Source: Bacteriovorax sp037444575 (GTDB taxonomy: Bacteria > Bdellovibrionota > Bacteriovoracia > Bacteriovoracales > Bacteriovoracaceae). Taken from it: DNA of 64,000 nucleotides. The translations under genes were made by a program, and so were the position numbers. This document shows positions 1 through 9,000 of the stretch, in pieces. Positions within the stretch are counted from its first letter, which is position 1. Each line of letters starts with the position of its first letter. The notes beneath the pieces were generated by a model. That model worked only from the letters and a program-made list of their open reading frames with translations, ran no database searches and was not told the origin of the DNA. Location: positions 434,001 to 498,000 of the forward strand of contig JBBIME010000003.1 of the NCBI GenBank assembly GCA_037444575.1. The letters run 5' to 3'.

Positions 1-1331
1 ACTGATCCAGCATGAAAAAGTCCTTGAACTTCTTTATGCATATTCATTGAAACTTCTAGTCCTTCAAACTTAGTTCCAAAGCTTGCTCCTTTTTCATGGA
101 GCGTGTAGCGCTCAAATGTTAGCGGAGTGGCCGCATCGATATAATCAATCTTGGCCCTAACTCCTGGAATGATTTTTTCAAGACCGTCTATCGCACGCTC
201 AATTACATATTGTTTGTGTTTTTCATATTCTTCTTCGCTTAGATTTATCCAATCTTCATAACGGGCATTGGAAGAAGACACGACGGCATATCTAGGTGGT
301 AAGTGCGGACGCATTTCTGGGTAATATACAGAAAACGTCTGACTTCCAACTTTAGGAGACAAAATAAGATCAGTCGAAAAACTAGCATCGTCACTGGTAA
401 AGACGAGATCACCCACAAACGGAATGGTCTCCCCTTCTTTAATTCCCATATAGACCTGACAAGAAGACGTATTCAAACGAACAGCATTTGTTTTTTTTAT
501 GAACTCAGGTGAGAAATGTTCATCTCCAACCATCTTATGAACTGTCGACTTTAAATTGGAATTAGAAACGACTGCACTAGATTTAATAGTGTGCCCTTTA
601 ACGATCACTCCGCTTACTCGATTATTATCAATAACAATTTTATCAACTCTTGCCTGAAGTTGAATATCAACTCCATTTTTTAAAAGTTCATCTCTCATCA
701 TACCAATCATGGTGTCTGTGCCACCTTGAAAGATATAAACGCCTTTACTCATGAAATTGGAAAAGACAATTCCATAAGAGATTGCAGGATCTTCAAGATT
801 AGATCCATTGGCATAGACAATCGGCTCAAGTAAAAAACGTGTGATATCATTTCGACCTGGGAAAAATTTCTCAAACAACTCTCCGTTAGTCATTTTGGAG
901 TTGTCGTAAAAATTCATTTTGGCAAGTTCATCAAAGAAAGCTTGAACCGTATCTAGAGGCACACCAAACTTTTCATTTAAAACTTTTATGAAGTGCACTT
1001 TTGTAAAATCAGTCTCAACATTAAATTGAGGATTGATATAGCGAACAGATTTTAACTGGTGAATGCGATCAGCGATTTCTTTGCTCCAATACTTTCTGCA
1101 GGTCTTAATCATTCCCACTGGAAATCCATGCAAAGAAACATCGAAAATATGTTGTCCGTTCTGGCGTTTAAACCACGTTGCAAATCCACCGAGTTTATTG
1201 TGAGACTCAAGAAGTAAAACAGATCGTCCATCTCGCGCCATTTTATTGGCCAAGGTCATGCCCGCAAGGCCTGCGCCCACTACAATGACATCGTAAGATT
1301 TTTCAATTTTGTCTTTTGAAGAGTAAAGCAT
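1..1331 (-). CDS. FAD-dependent oxidoreductase, phytoene desaturase/CrtISO-like (3' end outside window)
   Basis: The reading frame is open from an ATG at 1331 to the left edge, so the C-terminus is missing. Reverse translation gives an N-terminal Rossmann FAD-binding motif (VVGAGLAGM, residues about 17-25), followed by a glutamate-ending strand (LLLES) and an LGGFATWF segment. This is the pattern of the CrtI/CrtISO/retinol-saturase group of flavoproteins, which desaturate or isomerise polyenes; the actual substrate cannot be told from sequence. It starts 5 bases after the stop of the NxxGxxAF-repeat gene, so the two are probably cotranscribed. No strong Shine-Dalgarno is visible, which fits translational coupling. 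Family assignment is fairly sure, function is not. Confidence 0.8.
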   Translation of the reverse strand, partial: MLYSSKDKIEKSYDVIVVGAGLAGMTLANKMARDGRSVLLLESHNKLGGFATWFKRQNGQHIFDVSLHGFPVGMIKTCRKYWSKEIADRIHQLKSVRYINPQFNVETDFTKVHFIKVLNEKFGVPLDTVQAFFDELAKMNFYDNSKMTNGELFEKFFPGRNDITRFLLEPIVYANGSNLEDPAISYGIVFSNFMSKGVYIFQGGTDTMIGMMRDELLKNGVDIQLQARVDKIVIDNNRVSGVIVKGHTIKSSAVVSNSNLKSTVHKMVGDEHFSPEFIKKTNAVRLNTSSCQVYMGIKEGETIPFVGDLVFTSDDASFSTDLILSPKVGSQTFSVYYPEMRPHLPPRYAVVSSSNARYEDWINLSEEEYEKHKQYVIERAIDGLEKIIPGVRAKIDYIDAATPLTFERYTLHEKGASFGTKFEGLEVSMNMHKEVQGLFHAGS

Positions 1332-1336
1332 ACTAA

Positions 1337-2563
1337 TTATTTTTTAGGAGCTATCTTATAAATAGCAGAACCCAATTCTTTATTATCTGGTGAGCTAACT
1401 GCGATACAGTGGAAAACAATTTCTCCATGATCATTCATATCAATTTCGCCAGCAAATCCCGGGTAATTTGGATTGTATAAAATTTTTCCCATTCCAACGT
1501 CCGTTTCTATTTCGTCGCCCTCTCCGATGATTCTCTTTACGCCACTATCATCGGCCAAGTAAAGACCGCGTTTACCTTCCATGTCTTTTGCTCGAAAAAG
1601 AACAAGTCCTTGGTCATTAACTTTTGGCGAAAAAATTTCTATTTCAGAAATGCCATTGGCCCCTTCAAGAGCAAGAGTCTTCAGTGTGTTGTCTTTGGCC
1701 AGAATGATTGATTTTTTTGAATCGAGTTGAACGGCCATAAAGGCCACTAGTCCATTAGTGGAAAGAGAAACGGAATTTCCAAATCCTAAAAATGGAGAAT
1801 GAGAATCGCTATCTTTATCGCGAGCAATCGTCGCAACTTTTAAGCCTGGCACTTTTGGATCAGTTGAAGGAGAGATGACCAAAATAGAATCAGGATTACT
1901 TTCATCCCATTGTCCTCTTTCTCCCATACGCGATTTAAAGGCCATTGCATCACTTTCATTTACGGAAGGTCTAAAAAGATAAGAAGATTTAATTCCTAAA
2001 CTCTCCACCCCTTCAGAAATAATTTTATTAAGTTTAGATCCTGTGAATTCATAATACATTCTGTCGTTATTATCATCTGTCGCACGAAAGATTATGTGAC
2101 CGTTATTTTGAACTTGAGGATAAGTGTAAAAGATAATGGGTAAATTATCCGGAGCGAGCACCTGATCTACTTTTAGCGTTTTCGTATCTAATAAAAAAAG
2201 TCCGTCTGTTACGCCTTCATCATAAAGATTAAATGCAATCTTTCCATGTTCGTTGATAGTTGATGGTTCCGTGAGAAAACGTTCATCTGGAGCAACGTAA
2301 ACGATTTTTCCATTAGCATCTTCTGCTGTTTTCACCCATAGCGCTTGATTGTTTGCTCCTTCTACGGCCATAATTTTAAAAGCAACATCTCCACGATTAT
2401 TGATAATTGGACTAGAGTTATTTAAAAAAGTCATAGGTGGAAGATTGTATCCGTCTTTAATATTGGCCCGTGCCAATATCTCAGGTGCCTTGTAATCTGG
2501 AAGAGCAGCAAAAGATAAATTAGAGACGACGAGAGTTGTGAGAAGAAATAAAATATATTTCAT
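1337..2563 (-). CDS. Secreted NxxGxxAF tandem-repeat protein
   Basis: 408 residues with a clear signal peptide (hydrophobic residues 3-15, likely cut after SFA). The mature part holds about seven copies of a repeat ending in N-x-x-G-x-x-x-F or a close variant: NNRGDVAF, NEHGKIAF, QNNGHIIF, STNGLVAF, NDQGLVLF and NDHGEIVF are visible, spaced roughly 45-60 residues apart. This matches the 'choice-of-anchor tandem repeat NxxGxxAF' family, thought to fold as a beta-propeller; no enzymatic role is known. Its ATG overlaps the stop of the upstream COG2509 dehydrogenase (ATGA), so it is translated from the same message. No C-terminal sorting anchor is visible, so it is probably periplasmic or exported. 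Confidence 0.8.
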   Translation of the reverse strand: MKYILFLLTTLVVSNLSFAALPDYKAPEILARANIKDGYNLPPMTFLNNSSPIINNRGDVAFKIMAVEGANNQALWVKTAEDANGKIVYVAPDERFLTEPSTINEHGKIAFNLYDEGVTDGLFLLDTKTLKVDQVLAPDNLPIIFYTYPQVQNNGHIIFRATDDNNDRMYYEFTGSKLNKIISEGVESLGIKSSYLFRPSVNESDAMAFKSRMGERGQWDESNPDSILVISPSTDPKVPGLKVATIARDKDSDSHSPFLGFGNSVSLSTNGLVAFMAVQLDSKKSIILAKDNTLKTLALEGANGISEIEIFSPKVNDQGLVLFRAKDMEGKRGLYLADDSGVKRIIGEGDEIETDVGMGKILYNPNYPGFAGEIDMNDHGEIVFHCIAVSSPDNKELGSAIYKIAPKK

Positions 2564-4119
2564 TGTTCAAATCCTTTTTCTTTTTTAATAAGAGACATCG
2601 CGATTTTTACACCGTCGACAGCTGCGGAGGTTATTCCTCCTGCATGGCCTGCGCCTTCTCCACATGGAAATAATCCTTTGTGGCTCATCGATTCCATTGT
2701 CTCTTTATCACGCAATATTGTTACTGGAGCACTTGTTCTGGTTTCGGGAGCAATAAGTAACGCCTTATCAGAAACAAAGCCTTTTAAATTTTCATCAAAT
2801 TTTAACAGAGCATTCTCCAAATGTTTAGTCACAAATGAAGGCATTATCTCTCTAATAGAAGTTTTTACAATTCCAGAAGGCGTGGATGTTTTTATTGAAG
2901 CGGCACTTTCAGAAATTTTATTTTCCATAAATTCTTTCAATGTTTGAGCAGGAAGCTCTCTTCCAGAGGCATTCTGCTTGGAAGCTTCATAGGCTTTTCT
3001 TTCAATTTTGTGTTGGAAATGAAGACCGGCCAGGACATCTGCGCTCTCATAATCAACTCCTGCCTTAACGCTTACAACAAGGGCCGCATTTGACCAGCGA
3101 GAATTGCGAGCGTAATTGCTCATTCCATTAACAACGATTCCATCAGCTTCAGTTCCTGAAGAAAGAACATATCCGCCGGGACACATACAAAAACTATATG
3201 TTCCTCTCTTGCTTTGTTCATCCTCGTAACTTAACCGATAGCGAGCAGCTCCTAGTTCAAGACCCGCAAACTTCCCATATTGAAGATGATCAATATAATC
3301 TCTTGGGTGTTCAATTCTTACACCGACAGCGAAATCTTTTTGTTTCATCTCCACACCAATTTCGTGGAGGTGACTGTAGACATCCTTAGCTGAATGGCCC
3401 GTAGCTAAAACGACGTATTTAGAAAAAAGTTTTTCGCCGTTGTTTAGTTCAACCCCAGCTATTTTTCCATTCTCACAAAGTAAGCGATCCACTCGGGTAT
3501 TGTAACGAACTTCAGTTCCCTTTGATCTTAGGTAATCTGTCATCTGATTGATGAGGCCTCTAATTTTATTTGAACCTAAATGTGGGTTAGAAATATACGC
3601 TGTTTCTTTAGGCGCGCCAAAATCCACGAAGCGATTCATGACATATTGAACGTAAGGAGATTTAATTCGCGTAATTAATTTTCCATCGGAAAATAGGCCT
3701 GCTCCACCTTCTCCATAGCAAACATTATTCTCTGGATCAAATACTCCATAGCGCCAAAATTTTGCAATATGAATCATGCGCGCGTGAGCTCGATCTCCTC
3801 TTTCGATAACAATTGAAGGCACTCCAAAATCTGCCAGTCGTAATGCACAGAAGAGTCCAGCGGGCCCTGCTCCAATGATAATCGGAGCTTCACTAAAGGC
3901 CCCAACATCCTTGTAAATTTCCCTGGCCGCTTCAAACTGCTCTCCGGGATAGAGGATCTCTACGTTATATGTATAGCGAGGTGTTTTTCCGCGATTAGCA
4001 CCGCGAGCATCGAGGGCCTGATTTATAATGCGATAGTCGTTTATTGTTGGAAAATTTTTTTCCAAGTATTGATCGACATCTTCGTTGTAATCGAGAGTAA
4101 ATTGAATTTTTTTTGTCAT
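2560..4119 (-). CDS. NAD(P)/FAD-dependent dehydrogenase, COG2509 family
   Basis: A 519-residue flavoprotein. A longer in-frame start at 4209 is rejected because that extension would overlap the divergent cinA gene; the ATG at 4119 gives MTKKIQFTLD, the usual start of this family. Visible elements: a basic N-terminal substrate region, the FAD-binding GAGPAG motif (residues 83-88) with ERG at 106-108, GEGGAGLFSDGKL (136-148), and a C-terminal GEGAGHAGGITSAA motif typical of these uncharacterised FAD dehydrogenases. The substrate is unknown. It heads a three-gene minus-strand unit with the NxxGxxAF protein and the CrtI-like oxidoreductase, and is divergent from cinA with about 70 bases between starts. 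Confidence 0.88.
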   Translation of the reverse strand: MTKKIQFTLDYNEDVDQYLEKNFPTINDYRIINQALDARGANRGKTPRYTYNVEILYPGEQFEAAREIYKDVGAFSEAPIIIGAGPAGLFCALRLADFGVPSIVIERGDRAHARMIHIAKFWRYGVFDPENNVCYGEGGAGLFSDGKLITRIKSPYVQYVMNRFVDFGAPKETAYISNPHLGSNKIRGLINQMTDYLRSKGTEVRYNTRVDRLLCENGKIAGVELNNGEKLFSKYVVLATGHSAKDVYSHLHEIGVEMKQKDFAVGVRIEHPRDYIDHLQYGKFAGLELGAARYRLSYEDEQSKRGTYSFCMCPGGYVLSSGTEADGIVVNGMSNYARNSRWSNAALVVSVKAGVDYESADVLAGLHFQHKIERKAYEASKQNASGRELPAQTLKEFMENKISESAASIKTSTPSGIVKTSIREIMPSFVTKHLENALLKFDENLKGFVSDKALLIAPETRTSAPVTILRDKETMESMSHKGLFPCGEGAGHAGGITSAAVDGVKIAMSLIKKEKGFEQ

Positions 4120-4192
4120 GAGTTTTAAGTTTAACCAAATTATGCCAAAATTCATAGCAGTAGTAAGCAAGTTTCCAAAATAAGGCTTAAAT

Positions 4193-5473
4193 ATGAATGA
4201 GCAACTCAATGTATCGATGATTGTTATTGGTGATGAGATTTTATACGGAAGAACAACCGATTTAAATGGCAGTTTCCTCTCAAAATACCTATTCCAAAAA
4301 GGATTAAACTTTAAATCTATGCGCTTTATTCACGATGATGAAGGTGAAATGAATAAGGCCCTCGCTGATTGCCTCGATGAAAGTGATATTGTTATTACAT
4401 CCGGGGGAATTGGTCCAACTCTCGATGATAAAACAAAAAATACCTTGGCCAATTATTTTGGAAAAAAAATAATTGAGCGCCAAGATGTTGCAAAGATTGT
4501 TACTCAAAATTATGCTCAGTTTGGTCGAACATGGACCCCTGAACTCAACCATTATCATTTTTTTCCAGAAGATTTTATCGCAACTAATAATCCAAAAGGG
4601 CTTGCTCCTGGAATTGTTTATTATGAACAAAAAAGAAAAAAATTAATTTTGTCTGGTCCTGGTGTTCCCAGAGAATTTACCGACATTGTTGATGTGGAAT
4701 TTTTTCCAATCATTAAAAAATTTTTTAGTGAAAGGATTTCGGAATTTCATCAAACTGTTATTCGCACAGAAGGCGTTCCCGAAGAGAAAATATTTTTTCA
4801 ACTCTGTCCTACTCTCTGGAGCGATTTAGAACGCTTTGGAAAAGTAAGCTCTCTTCCCCATACAATCGGGATAGACATAGTCATTAGCTATAATGGAAAT
4901 AAAGATGATCATGAAAAAAAACAAGCAGAGATTAAAAACTTAATAGAGCAAACAGAACTTAAGGATCATGTCTGGCAATATGGCAATAAAGCATTTAATG
5001 AACTAGTTCTAGAAACGGCCCTGGATAAAAAAGTTACTTTCTCTTTTGCAGAATCCTGCACGGGAGGACTTGTTGCCTCAAAAATAACGGATCTATCTGG
5101 ATCATCAAACGTCTTCATGGGTGGAGTCGTTAGTTATTCAAATGAATCAAAAGTTGAAATCCTTGGCGTCAATCCTAAGACGATTGAAAAAGTTGGGGCC
5201 GTGAGTATTGAAGTCGCAACAGAAATGGCCAAGTGTGCACTTCTAAAATTCAAAACCGATTATGCTATCTCTCTATCTGGAATTGCAGGCCCCACTGGTG
5301 GAAGCAAAGAAAAACCAGAGGGAACTGTAGTGATTGGATATGCCAGTAAGTCTTCTAGTGGCGCTATACGCTTTCAATTCCCTGGAGACAGAATAAGAAG
5401 AAAAGAGCGATTTGCAGAGATGGCCTTACTCACTCTATTGAAATTGATGAATGGGAAATTAGTGATCGAGTAA
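4193..5473 (+). CDS. cinA: CinA-family protein (molybdopterin-binding domain plus NMN deamidase domain)
   Basis: 426 residues, the normal length for full CinA. The N-terminal MoaB/MogA-like domain shows GDEIL (13-17) and TSGGIGPTLDD (69-79). The C-terminal CinA/PncC amidohydrolase domain begins near residue 280 with FAESCTGGL and continues with SGIAGPTGG and KPEGTV. Family knowledge: the C-terminal domain deamidates nicotinamide mononucleotide in pyridine-nucleotide recycling; the N-terminal domain of some members is an ADP-ribose pyrophosphatase. An AAGG about 8 bases upstream supports this start. The 3' end overlaps the convergent small secreted gene by 15 bases. Confidence 0.93.
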   Translation: MNEQLNVSMIVIGDEILYGRTTDLNGSFLSKYLFQKGLNFKSMRFIHDDEGEMNKALADCLDESDIVITSGGIGPTLDDKTKNTLANYFGKKIIERQDVAKIVTQNYAQFGRTWTPELNHYHFFPEDFIATNNPKGLAPGIVYYEQKRKKLILSGPGVPREFTDIVDVEFFPIIKKFFSERISEFHQTVIRTEGVPEEKIFFQLCPTLWSDLERFGKVSSLPHTIGIDIVISYNGNKDDHEKKQAEIKNLIEQTELKDHVWQYGNKAFNELVLETALDKKVTFSFAESCTGGLVASKITDLSGSSNVFMGGVVSYSNESKVEILGVNPKTIEKVGAVSIEVATEMAKCALLKFKTDYAISLSGIAGPTGGSKEKPEGTVVIGYASKSSSGAIRFQFPGDRIRRKERFAEMALLTLLKLMNGKLVIE

Positions 5474-5758
5474 CTTTTTATTTTTTACTTCGGCAATGGC
5501 CTTTGTTTTTAAACTTTCTAAATCGTTGTCATTCATACTGGCCAGTTCACGTTTTGCTTTAGAGACATCTTCAGCACTAAATCGTCCACTAGCGGCCATT
5601 TTATCGAGCATATTCTCTACTTGTTTTTTCTCCAGACGAATGGCCCCCATCATCTGCTCCATATTCTTATACTCAGTATCCATTTGATCTTCAGCTTTTA
5701 AAGTTTCAAAGTTACTTACAAAAAATATTGATAATAATAAAAACAAACTTAGTTTCAT
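5459..5758 (-). CDS. Small secreted helical protein, unknown function
   Basis: 99 residues from the ATG at 5758, which has GAGGG about 8 bases upstream; a GTG one codon earlier is less likely. There is a signal peptide (hydrophobic run at residues 3-17, likely cut near LKA). The mature part is short, charged and predicted helical: MEQMMGAIRLEKKQVENML, then a DVSKAKRELASMNDNDLESL segment. I do not recognise a family. The gene stands alone on this strand and overlaps the end of cinA by 15 bases in convergent orientation. Confidence 0.7.
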   Translation of the reverse strand: MKLSLFLLLSIFFVSNFETLKAEDQMDTEYKNMEQMMGAIRLEKKQVENMLDKMAASGRFSAEDVSKAKRELASMNDNDLESLKTKAIAEVKNKKLLDH

Positions 5759-6086
5759 CACAATGCCCTCACAAATTGCTTATGAACTATTTAAAATTAT
5801 CGGGCCAATCTCAAAAATACTTAAGTAAAACGATCGGGCTTAAGTTTATAAACGTCTTCTCAATAACTTCCAGAACGCTTCTGTGGAACGGACTTTTTGT
5901 TTATTTTTATTTAACGCCTCAATTATTGGGCAATTGATAGCTAAATACAGATTTCAGAAAATGGGCCAAGACAGTGAAAGAGCAGGAAGCTCAACTATTC
6001 TTACTAGACTGTTTCTGCCGAGGACTAAAATAAAATCAATAAGAAACAAAGGATTGCCGACAAGGAAAGTGTCTCAAAAAATAATC
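5759..6086. other. Intergenic region with candidate promoter, no supported gene
   Basis: 328 bases between divergent genes. An open frame from 5883 joins the downstream lipoprotein gene, but its first 68 codons have no ribosome site and would precede the FliA-like promoter at 6036-6063, so I treat them as untranslated. A pair of ACTTAAG/CTTAAGT arms lies at 5819-5845 with a 13-base spacer. Beyond that I see nothing that reads as a gene. Confidence 0.6.
6036..6063 (+). promoter_or_regulatory. Candidate FliA (sigma-28)-like promoter of the giant lipoprotein gene
   Basis: TCAA at 6036-6039, a 16-base spacer, then GCCGACAA at 6056-6063. The E. coli FliA consensus is TAAA-N15-GCCGATAA, so this differs by one base in each element and one base in spacing. 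It lies 23 bases before the ATG at 6087 and supports that start. Similar elements precede four other secreted-protein genes in this window. Confidence 0.45.
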
Positions 6087-9000
6087 ATGGAAACGAAGTG
6101 GGACAAAGAAAGGAAGCACGTGTTTACTGAAAAAAAATTGAAATCAATTTTTTTCAAAATTGTATCAAATGTAATTTTGATAAGTGCACTTTTATTTTTA
6201 GCTTCATGTATTCAATCCCCTTCTAGTACACGCAGAAGTCTTCTTAGCTCAAACAACACTACAACCAACACGCCCACAAAGCTTCCAACCTTCGTAGATG
6301 GAAACAACTTCATTCAAAATGGTGGGGTCATTTATTCAACAGTCGTAAACTTTGATTTAAGTTTTGCTGATACTCTCCAACTGCGCGGTAAAGATGTCGA
6401 CAGTTATATTAGAAACACAGGGACTCAAAATATAACTTGTGTTACAGGTCGCTTTACAGCGAGCACTGTTAATCAAATTAATATTACCGCAGCAATTCCT
6501 CACTCGGTTTACAACTTCACAACTCAAACTCTTGAGTACTACTACAGTCTTGCACCAAGTGATGAGATCACCAATAAAAACTTCTGTCAAAAATCAGGAT
6601 TAATAAATTCACTCTATGCTCTTTATCCAACACTCACACCTGCATACAAAATGGGGGCCCTTTGTCCCAATGGAATATGTGTAAGCAGCGTCTATACTAG
6701 TATGCCTCTAGAAATTTATTCTCAAAGTGGAACCGCAATCACACAGATTGCAACTAGACAATTAACTTATACCATTACAAATCAACCAAATATTTCAACC
6801 CCTGTCGGAAAAACGTGTGTCTCGAATGCAGAATGTGCTGGTCAAGGCTATGATTGTTGTAGTCTCGGTCAATGCGTGAAAGATTTAGCACTAAAACCTG
6901 GTGTTGATAAAGCTTCAACAAACTACGTTCAGGCCTTACAGGATATTTTAAATAACCCTAGTCATATTTATCTTTATCCTCAATATTACTATCTCTGTTC
7001 AAACTCTGTTACTGTTCCAACGACACCTACAACGCCTACAAATCCTACCAATGTAGCAAATACAAGATTAAAAAATCTAACCGACCTTTATAACTGTACA
7101 ACTAAGATTGAAGGGGAAATGGGGATTTGTACAAAGACCATCCCTAATGCTCTCGCTGGAGTTATCTATAGCTCAGGAGTTGATGATAGAAGTTTTTCAG
7201 GGACGTACACGAACCTTTCAAGTTCAAGTTATGCACCAACAGCGAAACAAGATCTAATGGCCATTCAAGAAATTTCATATGGGGAAGTGCCATTATTTAA
7301 CTATGACCAAATTGCATCAGACTCGCTTACACGCCCTGATCCTTATATTGTTTCAAATTATTTAACAATTAATGGTCACCACAATGACGATAATTCGACT
7401 GGAGCAACTGTAACGCTAACAAGTCTTCCAGCAAATGCTGTCTCTCAAGATTTAGTAATCAAATATAAAATTGATGCTAGCTGTGTTCAAATCAATACAA
7501 CTCTTGCAAAATGTGAAAAATATTACATTCAAGGACAACAAAAAAGTGGAGATACAATCGCACTAAATAGAAGAGGACGTGTCACTGACCACTACCCTGC
7601 TTCAAATAGTTTTAGACTTCCAACATACGCAAGTACAAATAAAACAATTGTTGTGGAAGTTGATGGTATAACTCAAAAACTTGGTATCGACTGGCAATTA
7701 AATGCTGTTAATCCAGCAAGCATTGAATTCTTTCCAAGTAGCACTGGTGGGCTAAGAGTTTTTGATACTCAAAAAGTAAAGATCACATACTTTGTCGATC
7801 TAACTGCAAGCCACGTAATGGATTCAAAACTAGCTGCTCTTCAGGCCATTAAAACAACTTGCCATTGTGCTGATTTAAACTGTGCGCTCGCTCCAGTAAA
7901 AAACACGGCTGGAACAATTACGGACTACTCGTGTGTCTATCCTGACCCTGCTCCAGTAGTTCCACCAATTTCTCAAATAGTCTATTTAAGTGCTAAAACT
8001 GTCCCTGTTCGTTATTTCGATGAGACAGGCGTCTCGGTCGCTTCTGTTGTTGGTAGTACGCCTCCTCAGGAAGGTACAGCTTTTTCTTACCGAAAAGACA
8101 ATTTGCTAAATCCAAGTAACGTTCCAGATATCACTAATCCTTCAAACGCTGATACATACGTTGGTTTCAATGAAATCTATGGCTCACTTTCTTACGCAAG
8201 CAACTCTGCAAAACCTGCAAAAGAAGTTCCTGTCACCAAAGGAAAAATTTACGATATTTTCGTCGATAACGGAACTTACTCTAACTGCATTCAATGCGGA
8301 AATGATTACTATTCTCAATTGAATAAATTGTTTCCACTAACTCAATTTGGTGGTGGACTAATTCCACTTCAATCTCGAACAGATCGTACTCAGGCCAATG
8401 GCGTTAGAGCTGATGACATGAGTTTTGGTCGAGCTTGCTTTGTGCCTGCGACAATGATTCCGTGGTCACATTCAATTTCATCAGATCCACAAACACAAAG
8501 AAAAGATCGCATGCGCGCTCAACATTTCCTCTATGCTAATGGTTATCAACACGATTGGTATGGATTCGATTACGGTTCTGTTATTGGATCATTCGATGGG
8601 GTGAAATGGTTTGCGATTGGATCAAACAGAAGAATCAAAGCAGACAGCAATAAACTTTTTATAGCTGTTAACGGACCATTTGGTGATCTTGCTCTTGATA
8701 GCACATACACAGTCACAATCAACGATGGCTCTTTAAATCCAATTGGATCAAATATGGTGACAACTGATTTTGATTCAGATGGGGCCCGATGCCAGAAGTT
8801 CCATCAGTGTACTACAGACAATGATTGTGCGACTACTTTAGGATGGGACTATGCTTGCGCGAACGTAAATGATGTCACTACATCTTGGCCTCGCTTTGAT
8901 GATAATGGAAAAGAAATTCCAGATGCGATGAGAGATGATAATAGATTAGTGAGTATACTTGGTATGTCTTCATCAGGAAAACGTTGTGTCTATCGCGGAC

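Noticed and set aside
4120..4209. Longer N-terminus of the COG2509 dehydrogenase
   Set aside because: Overlaps the start of divergent cinA and adds a non-conserved stretch before the family-typical start.
5819..5845. ACTTAAG/CTTAAGT inverted repeat
   Set aside because: Each arm is nearly self-palindromic and AT-rich, so pairing is expected by chance; not near a clear promoter.
5883..6086. N-terminal extension of the giant lipoprotein
   Set aside because: It would lie before the FliA-like promoter, lacks a ribosome site and would bury the lipoprotein signal 108 residues into the protein.
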